A stretch of DNA of 64,000 nucleotides from Luteolibacter flavescens (GTDB lineage: Bacteria > Verrucomicrobiota > Verrucomicrobiia > Verrucomicrobiales > Akkermansiaceae): positions 186,001 through 250,000 of the forward strand of contig NZ_JAPDDS010000001.1 of assembly GCF_025950085.1 (NCBI RefSeq). The letters run 5' to 3'. The notes under the pieces were generated by a model. The model was not told the origin of the DNA. It saw only the letters and a list, made by a program, of their open reading frames with translations, and made no database searches. Made by a program: the position numbers and the translations under genes. Of this stretch, positions 15,057-24,038 are shown piece by piece; within the stretch, counting starts at the first letter, position 1, and every line of letters starts with the position of its first letter.

Positions 15057-16019
15057 ATGAAAGCCCTCCTTCTCACGGCGCTCGCCGTCTCCCTCATCGG
15101 CTCCGCTCACGCCCGCCCGAAGGTGGTCGCCTACGTGCCGAACTGGATCAATCTGGAGGAATTCGCGAAGACCATCGACTACTCCAAGGTCACGCACCTC
15201 AAGATTGCCTTCGAGAACCCTACCGACGACAGCGGAGAGCTGTCCTTCAACCGTCGGAACAAGGCGCTGCTGGAAATGGCGAAGGCGGCGAAGGTCAAGG
15301 TGCTGGTCTCCATCGGCGGTGGATCCGCCTCTAGCGATGCGGTGCTGAAGGACCGCTACTTCAAGCTGCTGGCGGATGACCGGCGCGCGGACTTCGTGAA
15401 GAAGATCGCTGCTTATCTGGAGAAGCACGGCTTCGACGGGCTGGACGTGGACATCGAGGGCCCGTCGATCAACGAGGACTATGGGGACTTCATCGCTGAC
15501 CTCGCCGCCGCTTTGAAGCCGAAGGGCAAGCTCCTCACCGCTGCGCTGTCGAAGGGCTACGGTGGCGACCGCGTGCCGGATGCGGCGCTGGGCCACTTCG
15601 ATTTCCTGAACATCATGGCCTACGACGCGAAGGGCTCATGGAATCCCGATGCTCCGGGCCAGCATTCATCGCTGGAGTTCGCGAAGGAGGCCGCGAATTA
15701 CTGGCTGAAGCGGGGTCTGCCGAAGGACAAGGCGATCCTCGGCGTGCCCTTCTACGGCTATGGTTTCGGAAAGGATTTCCGGAATGGCGGCTTCGGCTAC
15801 GACGATATCCTCGCCCGCCACCCGGAGGCCCACGAGCAGGACGAGGTGGGCGAAACGATCTGGCACAATGGCCAGCCGACGATCCGTGCGAAGGCGAAGC
15901 ACGTGCTGGCCGAGGGCCTCGGCGGCGTGATGATCTGGTCGCTGGACAACGACGTGAAGGGGGATAAGTCACTGCTGGACGCCCTCCACTCGGAGCTGGT
16001 GCCCGCGCCGAAGAAGTGA
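15057..16019 (+). CDS. Secreted glycoside hydrolase family 18 (chitinase-like) protein
   Basis: Endo-type glycosidase that would cleave beta-1,4-GlcNAc polymers or related glycans outside the cytoplasm. A signal peptide ends around A-H-A (about residue 19). The (beta/alpha)8 barrel shows the GH18 substrate-binding motif S-I-G-G-G-S (85-90) and the catalytic D-x-x-D-x-D-x-E at D127, D130, D132 and E134, where E134 is the acid. The later motif M-A-Y-D-A and the terminal W-S-L-D-N-D are also typical. The catalytic residues are complete. The length (320 aa) is that of a single catalytic domain without carbohydrate-binding modules. An in-frame ATG 27 bases upstream is less likely because it precedes the signal peptide. 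It could equally be a spore-type or cell-wall remodelling GH18. Confidence 0.9.
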   Translation: MKALLLTALAVSLIGSAHARPKVVAYVPNWINLEEFAKTIDYSKVTHLKIAFENPTDDSGELSFNRRNKALLEMAKAAKVKVLVSIGGGSASSDAVLKDRYFKLLADDRRADFVKKIAAYLEKHGFDGLDVDIEGPSINEDYGDFIADLAAALKPKGKLLTAALSKGYGGDRVPDAALGHFDFLNIMAYDAKGSWNPDAPGQHSSLEFAKEAANYWLKRGLPKDKAILGVPFYGYGFGKDFRNGGFGYDDILARHPEAHEQDEVGETIWHNGQPTIRAKAKHVLAEGLGGVMIWSLDNDVKGDKSLLDALHSELVPAPKK

Positions 16020-16034
16020 CCGCCGGTAAACGAA

Positions 16035-16060
16035 GAAGGGGGACGTCGCCGTCCCCCTTC
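16035..16060. terminator. Bidirectional hairpin between GH18 and ClpP-like genes
   Basis: A perfect 10-bp stem (GAAGGGGGAC / GTCCCCCTTC, loop of 6) lies between the two converging genes. Flanking T-runs are short in both directions. Confidence 0.6.
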
Positions 16061-16092
16061 CTGCATGAAATCAAATCAAACGGGCCGCCGGA

Positions 16093-17376
16093 TCAGCGGA
16101 CGCGGTAGTATTGGTCCGGATTGTACATGAAGTACACATCCTTCGGGGTCAGGCGCGGGAGGTAGGAGAAGGGGCGGCCATTGGCATCCACTTCTTCCTT
16201 CATCTCGGCGACGGGCTGCGGAGCGGCCGGGGCACCGGACTTGAGATCCGGATTCTTCGTGAAGGAAGTCTCCTCGATGCCGCTGACGATGTGGTTCACC
16301 CACTTCAGTTTCTGGGCGTCTTCGCCGAATTCGCTCCAGTCGCCGCTGCTCGAGTGCTCATACATGCGCTTGATGAATTCGTCGGTGCTCACGCCCATCT
16401 TCGCCGCGACGGGCGAGGCGAGGCGGGTCCACCAGCGCTGGCTTTCCTTCACGACTTCGCCCTGCTCGGTCAGGTTCATCTGGCCGAAGAGCGTGGAGCT
16501 GATCTGGTGGTGCAGGATGATGGCATTCGGGTAGCAGTAGCTCTCCTTGGCCAGCGTGGTGATGCCGGCGGCCATCGAGGCGGCGAAGGACTTCACCACC
16601 ACGTGCACGGGGGCGTCGCTGGACTCCATGGCCTTCAGGATGCGATAGCCCGCCATCACGGAGCCGCCGGGCGACTGGTCGATGACGATGAAGATCGGCA
16701 TCTTCTTGTCGGAGTTGTTGTAGAAATCGATGCGGTCGGTGATGTGATCCGCGGTGGCCATCGTGATCGGACCGTTCAGGGCGATGCGGCGGTCGGAAAT
16801 GACCAGCGTGCCGTCGTCACGGAGCGGGTTTTCGAGATAGACCGGCTTGGAGTCGGCATACGCCTTCCGCTTGGTCTCCATCTCCATGGAGGCGATCTGG
16901 TTCTGGAGCTTGCTGATCTCGATGCCGGACTGGCTCTGGGTAGCCTTCAGCTCGTTGGTGAGGTATTCGGCGCGGGCCTTGGCGAGCTCGTTGTCGCGGA
17001 CGATCTGGGCCTTCTCGGCCTCGATCTTGGTCATGGCCTCTTCCTGGGCCACCTGGCGCTTCATCGCGGCGAGGCTCAGGCGCTCGGCGAGGAGATCCTT
17101 CTCCATCTTCAGGCGCGTGATCTCGGACCGCATCGCATTGGTCTCGGCGGTGAGCTTGGCGGCGGCGAGGTTGTTCTCGGCGGTAAGCTTCTCCTGCTCT
17201 TCCTTCACCGGGTCCTTCTTCTCTTCTTTCTTCTCGGCGGACTCCGGCTTGTCAGCGGGCTTCTCGGCGATCGAGATCGGCGCGGTGGCGGCGGTCGCTT
17301 TGGCGGCGGGATCCTGGGCAAAGGCTGCGGTGGCCAGACCGAGCAGGACGAGTGCGGAACGGGTGGTAGTTTTCAT
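16093..17376 (-). CDS. Exported ClpP-like serine protease with coiled coil
   Basis: A signal peptide (M-K-T-T-T-R-S-A-L-V start, A-F-A end) is followed by a charged Lys/Glu/Ala-rich coiled coil (about 40-170) and a ClpP/crotonase-fold protease domain (about 185-365). Visible ClpP features are the oxyanion P-G-G-S (236-239), nucleophile S267 in S-F-A-A-S-M-A-A-G, and catalytic H290 in I-L-H-H-Q. The conserved tail Y-x-P-R-L-T-P-K-D-V-Y-F-M-Y is unassigned. Cytosolic ClpP has no signal peptide and works with Clp ATPases; an exported version cannot use those. The fold also covers SDH-type and NfeD/Sohlh-like membrane proteases. A periplasmic quality-control or proprotein-processing role is possible. 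Confidence 0.82.
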   Translation of the reverse strand: MKTTTRSALVLLGLATAAFAQDPAAKATAATAPISIAEKPADKPESAEKKEEKKDPVKEEQEKLTAENNLAAAKLTAETNAMRSEITRLKMEKDLLAERLSLAAMKRQVAQEEAMTKIEAEKAQIVRDNELAKARAEYLTNELKATQSQSGIEISKLQNQIASMEMETKRKAYADSKPVYLENPLRDDGTLVISDRRIALNGPITMATADHITDRIDFYNNSDKKMPIFIVIDQSPGGSVMAGYRILKAMESSDAPVHVVVKSFAASMAAGITTLAKESYCYPNAIILHHQISSTLFGQMNLTEQGEVVKESQRWWTRLASPVAAKMGVSTDEFIKRMYEHSSSGDWSEFGEDAQKLKWVNHIVSGIEETSFTKNPDLKSGAPAAPQPVAEMKEEVDANGRPFSYLPRLTPKDVYFMYNPDQYYRVR

Positions 17377-17492
17377 GAAACAGCGTGAGTTTACGGGCAG
17401 ACGCTACGCGGCTCCCGGAGGCACGGTTTTCAAGCGCCGCAAACTTGCGGGCTTGTCTTGAGGAAAAACGTAGCAGGAAGGGTGCCCTGATG

Positions 17493-18362
17493 TCATCTCC
17501 CTTCGCCGGGGGAGCCACCTTCCCTCTCCAAGCGCTTCTGACGCTTGATGCTCTGATAAATCATGGTCGCGGCGAAGGCGAGGAAGAGGCACGCGGCGAT
17601 GCCGAGATACATGAAAAAGCGCTGGCTGCCCTGCTTGAAATTCGCGTCCGTGACCACTTCGGGCGGATTTTCGCCGGGGACCCGGGCGAGGATCATCTTA
17701 CCGTCTTGGATTTCCGCGCGGGTCATCTTCGCCATCGCCGGTCCGAGGATGGGGTCCTTCAGATACATCTCGAAGAGGCGGAGCGTGGAGAAGTGGTCGA
17801 GGAATCCCTGCGGGACCGTGGAGCCGGGGACGTCCAGCGAATCCACCCGCAGTGCGAGCTCGCGGCGGGCGAGCTCCGGGCGACCCTTGATCGTGCCGAT
17901 CAGGTAAAAGGGATCGGCGGCCATGAAGCCCTCTTCGCCGTCCTTCGCCAGACGCGGGCGGCCATTGAGCTGGTAGCAGATGTCGATGATCAGGTGCTCG
18001 CCGGTGATCTCGCGGACGCGGAAGCTCTTGCGAAGCTGCTCGACCTGCGGGAAGGCGGCGATCGCGAGATTCAGGTCCTCGGCGGTCAGCTCGATCCGGG
18101 CGGAGCCGGACTCGTCATTGAGATCGCTGCGGAAGGCCTCCAGCCGCTCCACCAGGGCGCTGACCTTGGCTTCGTTGCCCTCGATGACATCGACCTCGAC
18201 CGGGGCCGGGGCGCTTTTGGTGAATTTCTCGATCTCCTCAGCCTGTCGGAAAGGCATCCACGCGGTGAAACCGATCAAGCCGACCAGCATCAGCAGGGCC
18301 AGAACGAGGATCAGGCACCCGGCGAGGGGCGAGCGAGGGGTGGCATCTTGCTGCGGAGGCAT
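17493..18362 (-). CDS. Hypothetical two-TM membrane protein, 289 aa
   Basis: Not recognised. A hydrophobic segment near the N-terminus (about residues 14-36) and another near the C-terminus (about 248-268) bracket a roughly 210-residue acidic domain that would lie in the periplasm, leaving a short basic cytoplasmic tail. The domain has a mix of strands and helices with L-T-A-E-D-L-N-L-A-I and L-A-R-R-E-L-A-L-R-V motifs. The second may reflect a lipid-binding or polymer-scaffold-type fold, but this is a guess. The gene lies between the exported ClpP-like protease and the PiT transporter, all on the minus strand and with gaps of about 90-120 bases, so a shared transcript is possible. Confidence 0.75.
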   Translation of the reverse strand: MPPQQDATPRSPLAGCLILVLALLMLVGLIGFTAWMPFRQAEEIEKFTKSAPAPVEVDVIEGNEAKVSALVERLEAFRSDLNDESGSARIELTAEDLNLAIAAFPQVEQLRKSFRVREITGEHLIIDICYQLNGRPRLAKDGEEGFMAADPFYLIGTIKGRPELARRELALRVDSLDVPGSTVPQGFLDHFSTLRLFEMYLKDPILGPAMAKMTRAEIQDGKMILARVPGENPPEVVTDANFKQGSQRFFMYLGIAACLFLAFAATMIYQSIKRQKRLEREGGSPGEGR

Positions 18363-18449
18363 GGGCGGCGGTTCTTAGTCGCGGATTTCCGGAAAGTCGA
18401 AGGCTGAAATGCAGCCGATGCACGCGCCAGGCCGGAGGGGCGGGGGAGT

Positions 18450-19904
18450 TCAGCCCGCCACCTTCAGCCACAGCCACATGCTGACATACGCCACGCCACC
18501 GGCGGCGGGGAGCGTCAGCACCCAGGCACCGAGGATCTTTTTCACGATCTTCATGTCGATCGCGCTGAAGCGCTTCGTCGCGCCCACGCCCATGATCGCC
18601 GTGGTGATCGAGTGGGTGGTGGACACCGTCATGCCGAATTTCCCGGTGACGGCGAGCAAGGTGGCGGCGGTGGTTTCCGCCGCGAAGCCGTGGACGGGCT
18701 GCAGCTTCACCATCTTGTGGCCCATCGTCTTGATGATGCGCCAGCCGCCGGCGGAGGTGCCCGCGGCCATCACGAGGGCGCAGACGACCTTGATCCACGG
18801 CGGGACGTCCGGAGCGAGTTCGCGGACCTTGGAAGCCATTTCCGCAAGAGGCACCTTGCCGTCCGTCTCGGCCTTCGCCCGCACGTCGTTCAGGGTCTTG
18901 ATCCAGTCGGTGTATTTCACCGCGACCATGGAACCGAGGATGGGGATCTTCGGAAGGAAACGCTCGCCCTCGGCGGCGACATTCGCGTCGTAGTCCTTGC
19001 GCACGTCATCACGCGAGCGGGCGGCACCTTCGGGGTCGCCATGCGCATCGTGGACCTCGGCGGCGAGCGCTAGGAAAGCCTCGCGGAATTCACCCGAGCG
19101 CATCTTGAAGCCCTCCGTTTCCAGGCGGGCTGCGGTTTCCAGCGAGTGCTTGCCGTCGATCACCTCCAGCAACAGGACCTCGGCTTCCGGAGTCTTCTCC
19201 ATTTTCAGGAAATTGAAGGCCTTCGGGAGATCTTCGAAGGAGCCCGCGGTGGTGGCAGTGACCAGAGCGAGGGTGATGATGCCCATGGTCTTCTGGGCAT
19301 CGGCCAGGCCGTGGGCAAAGCCCATGTAGCTGGCACTGAAAATCTGGGCGCGGCCGAAGAAGCGGTTCACCCACATCGGGCGGGCATTCCGCAGCAGCGC
19401 GTAAAGCAGCGTCATCACGATGAAGCCGCCCACCAGGCCGACGACCGGCGAGCCCAGCATCGGCCAGATCACCTTGTGGAGCACGCCTTCCATCACCACC
19501 TTGCCGTCCTTCAGCTTCTCCTGCGACCAGATGATGGCGTCCCAGTTGTTCTGGGCATTTGCCAGGGTCGCACCGCAGAGGCCCCCGACCATCGCGTGTG
19601 TCGAGGACGAGGGGAGGCCGAACCACCAGGTCAGCAGGTTCCACACGATGCCGCCGAAAAGGGCGCAAATGATGGTCTGCGACGTGACGAACTGGGAATC
19701 GACCAGCCCGGAGGACACCGTCTTCGCCACGGCGTGGCCGACCAGCGCACCGATCAGGTTTGTGACCGCGGCGAGCATGATCGCCTGCCGCGGGGTGAGG
19801 ACTTTCGTCGAGACGACCGTGGCGATGGAGTTCGCCGTGTCGTGGAAGCCATTGATGAACTCGAAGGCCAGCGCGACGAGGATGACGACGATGATGAGCG
19901 TCAT
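18450..19904 (-). CDS. PiT-family inorganic phosphate transporter
   Basis: Low-affinity phosphate permease of the inner membrane, probably Pi/metal:H+ or Na+ symport. Both halves of the internally duplicated PiT signature are present: G-F-H-D-T-A-N-S-I-A near residue 19 and V-S-T-T-H-S-I-T-T near residue 435. P-S-S-S-T-H-A-M-V-G and T-T-A-A-T-L-L also appear. A hydrophilic loop of about 130 residues rich in Ala/Glu/Asp separates the halves. The gene is followed upstream on the same strand (10-base gap) by a DUF47/PhoU-like regulator, the usual Pit partner. It is divergent from pstB-phoU. Confidence 0.93.
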   Translation of the reverse strand: MTLIIVVILVALAFEFINGFHDTANSIATVVSTKVLTPRQAIMLAAVTNLIGALVGHAVAKTVSSGLVDSQFVTSQTIICALFGGIVWNLLTWWFGLPSSSTHAMVGGLCGATLANAQNNWDAIIWSQEKLKDGKVVMEGVLHKVIWPMLGSPVVGLVGGFIVMTLLYALLRNARPMWVNRFFGRAQIFSASYMGFAHGLADAQKTMGIITLALVTATTAGSFEDLPKAFNFLKMEKTPEAEVLLLEVIDGKHSLETAARLETEGFKMRSGEFREAFLALAAEVHDAHGDPEGAARSRDDVRKDYDANVAAEGERFLPKIPILGSMVAVKYTDWIKTLNDVRAKAETDGKVPLAEMASKVRELAPDVPPWIKVVCALVMAAGTSAGGWRIIKTMGHKMVKLQPVHGFAAETTAATLLAVTGKFGMTVSTTHSITTAIMGVGATKRFSAIDMKIVKKILGAWVLTLPAAGGVAYVSMWLWLKVAG

Positions 19905-19914
19905 GGGAGGCGCT

Positions 19915-20541
19915 TCAGGAGTTCTTGTAGACGATCTGTTTCGCCACGTTGCCGACGTCGCGGCAGCGGTCGAAGACCTTCTCGAGCAGGTCGTAGAGAT
20001 TCGACACGATCACCACGAGCAGGGCGTCGTATTTGCCGCTGTAGAGGTCCTTCAGGCACTCGATCATCAGCTTGTCCGCATCGCCCTCGATCTTTTGCAT
20101 GCGGTCGTTGAGTTCCTTCATCTTCACGATATCCATGCCCTTGCGGAGGGCCTGGATCATCTGGACCACCAGGCCGGTCGCCTCATCGAGCATGGCGGCA
20201 TGGCGGTTGAAGTCCGTGGTGGCCACCCGGTCCTGGGAGATGAGGTAGCGCTCGACGAATTTCTCGATGGTCTTCGGGATCTTGTAGAGCGCGGTGGACA
20301 GGGCCTCGATGTCCTCGCGCTCCAGCGCGGTGACGAAGCTCTTCACCAGCAAGTCGCTGATTTCCTGGGTGATGGCCTTGTCCTTCTTCCGGACTTCGGC
20401 GAATTCACCGAGCGACGGGGCTTTCTCGTGGCGCAGAATGTGGGTCAGGCCCACGATGCTCTGGCGTGCTTCTTCCGCACTGGCGACCAGCAGGTCGAAG
20501 AAGCGGTCCTCTTTGCCAAACAGGCGTTGGATCGAGATCAT
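19915..20541 (-). CDS. DUF47 (PhoU-like) phosphate transport regulator
   Basis: Cytoplasmic all-helical protein of the DUF47/TIGR00153 family, which is normally encoded next to PiT transporters and is thought to modulate them. The sequence begins M-I-S-I-Q-R-L-F-G-K-E-D-R-F-F-D-L-L, the typical start of the family, and continues as long amphipathic helices with conserved acidic positions (for example E-G-D-A-D-K-L near residue 145) that bind metal in PhoU-like folds. The start at 20541 is chosen for this motif; the open frame extends further upstream without family similarity. It lies 10 bases upstream of the PiT gene in the same operon. Confidence 0.9.
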   Translation of the reverse strand: MISIQRLFGKEDRFFDLLVASAEEARQSIVGLTHILRHEKAPSLGEFAEVRKKDKAITQEISDLLVKSFVTALEREDIEALSTALYKIPKTIEKFVERYLISQDRVATTDFNRHAAMLDEATGLVVQMIQALRKGMDIVKMKELNDRMQKIEGDADKLMIECLKDLYSGKYDALLVVIVSNLYDLLEKVFDRCRDVGNVAKQIVYKNS

Positions 20542-20665
20542 TGGGAAAGTTCGGGCGGGATTTGTGTCAAAAACGTCACACGTGGCAAGCCGCGCGAAGA
20601 ATTTTCCCTGACACAGTGACCTGCGACGCCGCGCCGGGCAGACGGCGAGACCTTTACAAGACACC

Positions 20666-21526
20666 ATGTCACTGGTAACCGAAGCCCCGCCGCGGAGACG
20701 GCAAGATGCCCCGACGATGACGTCTGAAAACCCCGTGATGCCTGCTTCCGCCGAGAAAACCGAGGCCGGAGTGCCTGCAATCCAGGTCCAAGGCGTGGAC
20801 TTTTACTACGGCGACAAGCACGTCCTCAAGGACGTGACCCTCGACGTGCCGAACAACGAGGTGGTCGCCTTCATCGGCCCCTCGGGCTGCGGCAAGACGA
20901 CGCTGCTGCGCTGCTTCAACCGGATGAACGACCTCGTCCCGGGTGCCCGGGTGACGAAAGGGCAGATCATCATCGAGGGCGCGAACATCGCCGACCGCTC
21001 GATCGATCCCGTGCAGCTCCGCCGACACGTCGGGATGGTTTTCCAGAAGTACAACCCCTTTCCCCGCAGCATCTACGACAACGTCGCCTACGGTCCGCGA
21101 ACCCTCGGCGAGAAAAAGAAGTCCGCGCTGGATGAGGTGGTCGAGAAGTCCCTGCGCCGCGCCGCGCTATGGGACGAGGTGAAGGATCGCCTCGACGACA
21201 TCGCCACTGGCCTCTCCGGCGGCCAGCAGCAGCGCCTCTGCATCGCCCGCACGATGGCCGTGGACCCTGAAATCATCCTGATGGACGAGCCCTGCTCGGC
21301 ACTGGACCCCATCGCCACCGGCCACGTGGAGGACCTCATCCTCGGCCTGAAGGAGCACTACACCATCGTCATCGTCACCCACAACATGCAGCAGGCGACG
21401 CGCGTCTCGGACCGCACCGCCTTCTTCTACCTCGGCGAAATGGTGGAATATGACTCCACCCGGAAAATTTTCGAAAATCCCGCGAACAAGCGCACCTTGG
21501 ACTACATCAGCGGCCGCTTCGGCTAA
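20666..21526 (+). CDS. pstB: Phosphate ABC transporter ATP-binding protein
   Basis: ATPase of the high-affinity phosphate importer PstSCAB, on the inner face of the membrane. All ABC motifs are present: Walker [10 protein letters not shown] (71-79), Q-loop F-Q-K-Y-N-P-F-P, signature L-S-G-G-Q-Q-Q-R, Walker B I-L-M-D-E-P, and the H-loop V-T-H-N-M-Q-Q-A. The PstB-specific R-C-F-N-R-M-N-D-L segment follows Walker A. An N-terminal extension of about 35 residues is unusual, and an internal Met at residue 18 or 25 may be the real start. The pstS, pstC and pstA genes are not adjacent. phoU follows after 11 bases. Confidence 0.93.
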   Translation: MSLVTEAPPRRRQDAPTMTSENPVMPASAEKTEAGVPAIQVQGVDFYYGDKHVLKDVTLDVPNNEVVAFIGPSGCGKTTLLRCFNRMNDLVPGARVTKGQIIIEGANIADRSIDPVQLRRHVGMVFQKYNPFPRSIYDNVAYGPRTLGEKKKSALDEVVEKSLRRAALWDEVKDRLDDIATGLSGGQQQRLCIARTMAVDPEIILMDEPCSALDPIATGHVEDLILGLKEHYTIVIVTHNMQQATRVSDRTAFFYLGEMVEYDSTRKIFENPANKRTLDYISGRFG

Positions 21527-21537
21527 GTTTCCCCTCC

Positions 21538-22245
21538 ATGCACTCGGACACTCCACACATTCTCCGTGAATTCGACCAAGCGTTCGCATCGCTGCGCAAC
21601 GAGGTCATCTCGATGGCCGGCCAGGCCCGCCTCAATCTGGAACGCGCCATGCAGGGCCTGCTGGAGCGGGACCTGGAAAAGTGCAAGGCCGTGGTGGCCG
21701 ACGACGACGAGGTGGACGAGGCGGAAAAGCGCATCGACCGCATCGGCATGGAGACGCTCATGCGCTTCCATCCCGTGGCGGGCGATCTCCGGCTGGTGAT
21801 CACCTCGATGAAGGTCGCCTCGAATCTGGAGCGCATCTCCGACCACGCGGTGAACATCGCCAAGCGCGCGCGCAAGATGGTCAGCCGCCCGGCCTGCGCC
21901 GAGGTCCCCTTCATCGAGCCGCTCTACGCCATGGCCGAGCAGATCCTGCGCGACGCGCTTTCGGCCTACTCCGATCGCAATGCGGAGCTGGGCGAGTCGC
22001 TGAAAGCCCGCGACAAGGAGCTCGACAAGCTTCACAAGCGCCTCATCGCCACCTTTAGCGCCCGGCTGGAAGAGGGCGGCACCGGCACCGAGGATTTCCT
22101 GCACCTCATCTTCGTCGCCCGCTCGCTGGAGCGCATCGGCGATCTGGCGGTCAATATCGGCGAGGACGCCGTCTATCTCGACTCCGCCCGCGACATCCGC
22201 CACGACAAGAACCGGACTGCCGCCGCAGACAGGCAGCCTGAGTAA
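21538..22245 (+). CDS. phoU: Phosphate signalling regulator PhoU
   Basis: Cytoplasmic negative regulator that links the Pst transporter to the PhoR/PhoB sensory system. The protein has two three-helix repeats, each with the conserved metal-binding acidic pattern: D-x-E-V-D-E-A-E-K-R-I-D near residue 60 and R-S-L-E-R-I-G-D-L-A-V-N-I-G-E near residue 200. The first repeat also has R-I-S-D-H-A-V-N-I-A-K-R. The length (235 aa) is standard. The gene follows pstB by 11 bases and is closed by a strong intrinsic terminator, so the two form a complete transcription unit. No phoR or phoB is present in the window. Confidence 0.95.
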   Translation: MHSDTPHILREFDQAFASLRNEVISMAGQARLNLERAMQGLLERDLEKCKAVVADDDEVDEAEKRIDRIGMETLMRFHPVAGDLRLVITSMKVASNLERISDHAVNIAKRARKMVSRPACAEVPFIEPLYAMAEQILRDALSAYSDRNAELGESLKARDKELDKLHKRLIATFSARLEEGGTGTEDFLHLIFVARSLERIGDLAVNIGEDAVYLDSARDIRHDKNRTAAADRQPE

Positions 22246-22270
22246 AAGAAAAGATTTGCTTTGAAAAAAG

Positions 22271-22300
22271 GCGGCCCGGGATGATCCGGGCCGCTTTTTT
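22271..22300 (+). terminator. Intrinsic terminator of pstB-phoU
   Basis: A perfect 9-bp G/C-rich stem (GCGGCCCGG / CCGGGCCGC, loop GATGAT) is followed by six T. A run of six A precedes the stem, so it can also serve the converging GH43 gene on the minus strand. Confidence 0.93.
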
Positions 22301-22313
22301 CGTGTGATACCAG

Positions 22314-23903
22314 TTACTTTCCGGCCAGCGGCTTCACCTTGAGTTCGCCGAAGCTCACATGGGTATCCACCACGCGGAGGCCCACCGTGCCAGAGGTGTA
22401 GGTGCTGTCACTGGCGGTCAGCACTTCCTTGCCGCCGAGCGTCACCTTGATCTCCGGGCCGCGGGCGGTCACGCCGAGTTCGTGAGTCGCATTCGCGGGG
22501 ATATCGGCTTTTGCGCGAGCAATTTCCTTCCAGTTGCTTCCATCCATTTTTCCGAGAACCACGGAACCGTCCCGCGGGATGATTCCGGCGAAGTATCCAC
22601 GCTGCGCATCAAAGCCGACCGACGGTGCGGTGACCCGGAAGAGGATGCCGGCGTCGCGGTCGCCCTTCACGTAGCGGACGGTGGTGGTCGCTTCGATGTC
22701 AGTGAAGTCCCCGCCATCCAGCACCAGCTTTTCGCCGCTGCGGTAGTCATTCACGGGGTGGGCCGGGACGGTGCCGAGGTGCATGCCGTCCTTCTCGAAA
22801 TTGAGGAACTGCAGATGGCCATAGTAGGAGAAGCCCTTCGGGTGGCCCTTCGTGAAGTCCGCCGTCACCGGCAGCTCCGGGGTCGGAAGGGATTCGCCGG
22901 ACGGGAATGGCAGCGCGGCACCGGGAGAGACGGGCTTGCCGAAATCAGGCAGGCCGTCCGCTCCGAAGGTGAAGGGCTGCACGAAGATCGCGCGGCGCCA
23001 TCCGCCCTGGCGATCCCGCTTGGCGTGGAAGACGTGCCACCACTCCTTCTCATCGAGGCTCTTCACGAAGCAGCTATGGCCGGTGCCGTAGGTCAGCTCC
23101 GTGCTCTGGAAAACCGGCTGCGGGCTCTTCGTCCAGGACTTCGGGTCCAGCGGGTCCTTGCCGGTCAGCTCCAGCAGGCCGAGCTTGTAAGTCGGCAGCC
23201 AGGAGGCGGCGGTCGAGTAGGTGACGAAGGTGCGGCCGCCCTGTTGCAGGATTTGGGGACCCTCGGCCAGGCCGCGGGATTCCAGCTTCTCCTCGGTGCG
23301 CTCCCAGAGGTGCTCGTCGTTCTTCGCCAGCAGCACGCGCGGGCCGGAGAGTTCCGTGGGGGACTTCATCGGCGCGATGTAAAGGAATTGCTGGTCCGTG
23401 CCCGGGGCATCCCAACCGGACCAGAGGGCGTAGCGCTTGCCACCGACCTCCAGCACGGTCATGTCGATCGCCCAGATATTCGGTGACTTTCCGTCCGCAC
23501 CGTCACCGGTGTTGAAGGGGCCGTGCAAGGTGTAGGGGCTCAGCGGGTCCGAGTCCCGGGACTGGAGCACGTAGGCGAGGTGGTTCGCATTGTTGCCATC
23601 CGATGCGGCGAAATAGACGTGCCAGCGGCCGTCGAGCAGGTGGACCTCCGGCGCCCACACTTCTTTCGCGTAGGGGCCGCTCTCCGGGGCGGTCCAGATC
23701 ACGTGCTTCTGGCCCAGAGAGGTGAGGCGGTCGGAGACCCACAGCGAAATGCCACGGTTTCCCTCTGAGGCACACCACACGTACTGATTGCCGTATTTCG
23801 TCACCCAAGGGTCGGCACCTTCCGCGATCGGATTGACGAAGGTCGTCTCCACGGCGGAGACGGGGGACAACAAGGTGAGAGAAAGGGCAAGTGGACGAAA
23901 CAT
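22314..23903 (-). CDS. Secreted glycoside hydrolase family 43-like protein
   Basis: A signal peptide (about residues 1-17) is followed by a five-bladed beta-propeller of the GH43 type, about residues 24-340. The propeller begins with the typical F-x-N-P-I-A-E-G-A-D-P-W-V (catalytic-base Asp). It continues with V-W-A-P-E-V-H (transition-state Asp/Glu region) and G-L-A-E-G-P-Q-I, whose Glu fits the acid. The family includes arabinanases, arabinofuranosidases and xylosidases, and the substrate cannot be read from sequence. The C-terminal ~180 residues form a concanavalin-like beta-sandwich that may bind glycan. Transcription converges on pstB-phoU. A 12-bp palindrome lies about 140 bases upstream of the start. 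Confidence 0.87.
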   Translation of the reverse strand: MFRPLALSLTLLSPVSAVETTFVNPIAEGADPWVTKYGNQYVWCASEGNRGISLWVSDRLTSLGQKHVIWTAPESGPYAKEVWAPEVHLLDGRWHVYFAASDGNNANHLAYVLQSRDSDPLSPYTLHGPFNTGDGADGKSPNIWAIDMTVLEVGGKRYALWSGWDAPGTDQQFLYIAPMKSPTELSGPRVLLAKNDEHLWERTEEKLESRGLAEGPQILQQGGRTFVTYSTAASWLPTYKLGLLELTGKDPLDPKSWTKSPQPVFQSTELTYGTGHSCFVKSLDEKEWWHVFHAKRDRQGGWRRAIFVQPFTFGADGLPDFGKPVSPGAALPFPSGESLPTPELPVTADFTKGHPKGFSYYGHLQFLNFEKDGMHLGTVPAHPVNDYRSGEKLVLDGGDFTDIEATTTVRYVKGDRDAGILFRVTAPSVGFDAQRGYFAGIIPRDGSVVLGKMDGSNWKEIARAKADIPANATHELGVTARGPEIKVTLGGKEVLTASDSTYTSGTVGLRVVDTHVSFGELKVKPLAGK

Positions 23904-24038
23904 GTTCTACGGGTGATACGACCGGCCTGCCAGCAGTGCAAGGAATCCAGTTGTCATACAGGTTTGGTAGGCGCCGGACGCCCTGCATGGCTTGCCTGTA
24001 TTTATAACCGTCTCGGAATGGCCATTCGCCGAGTCTCT

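Noticed and set aside
20542-20665. Pho box between DUF47 and pstB
   Set aside because: TGTGTCA and GTCACAC occur, but spacing and repeats do not fit the two 7-bp direct repeats of a Pho box. A PhoB motif model from this genome would be needed.
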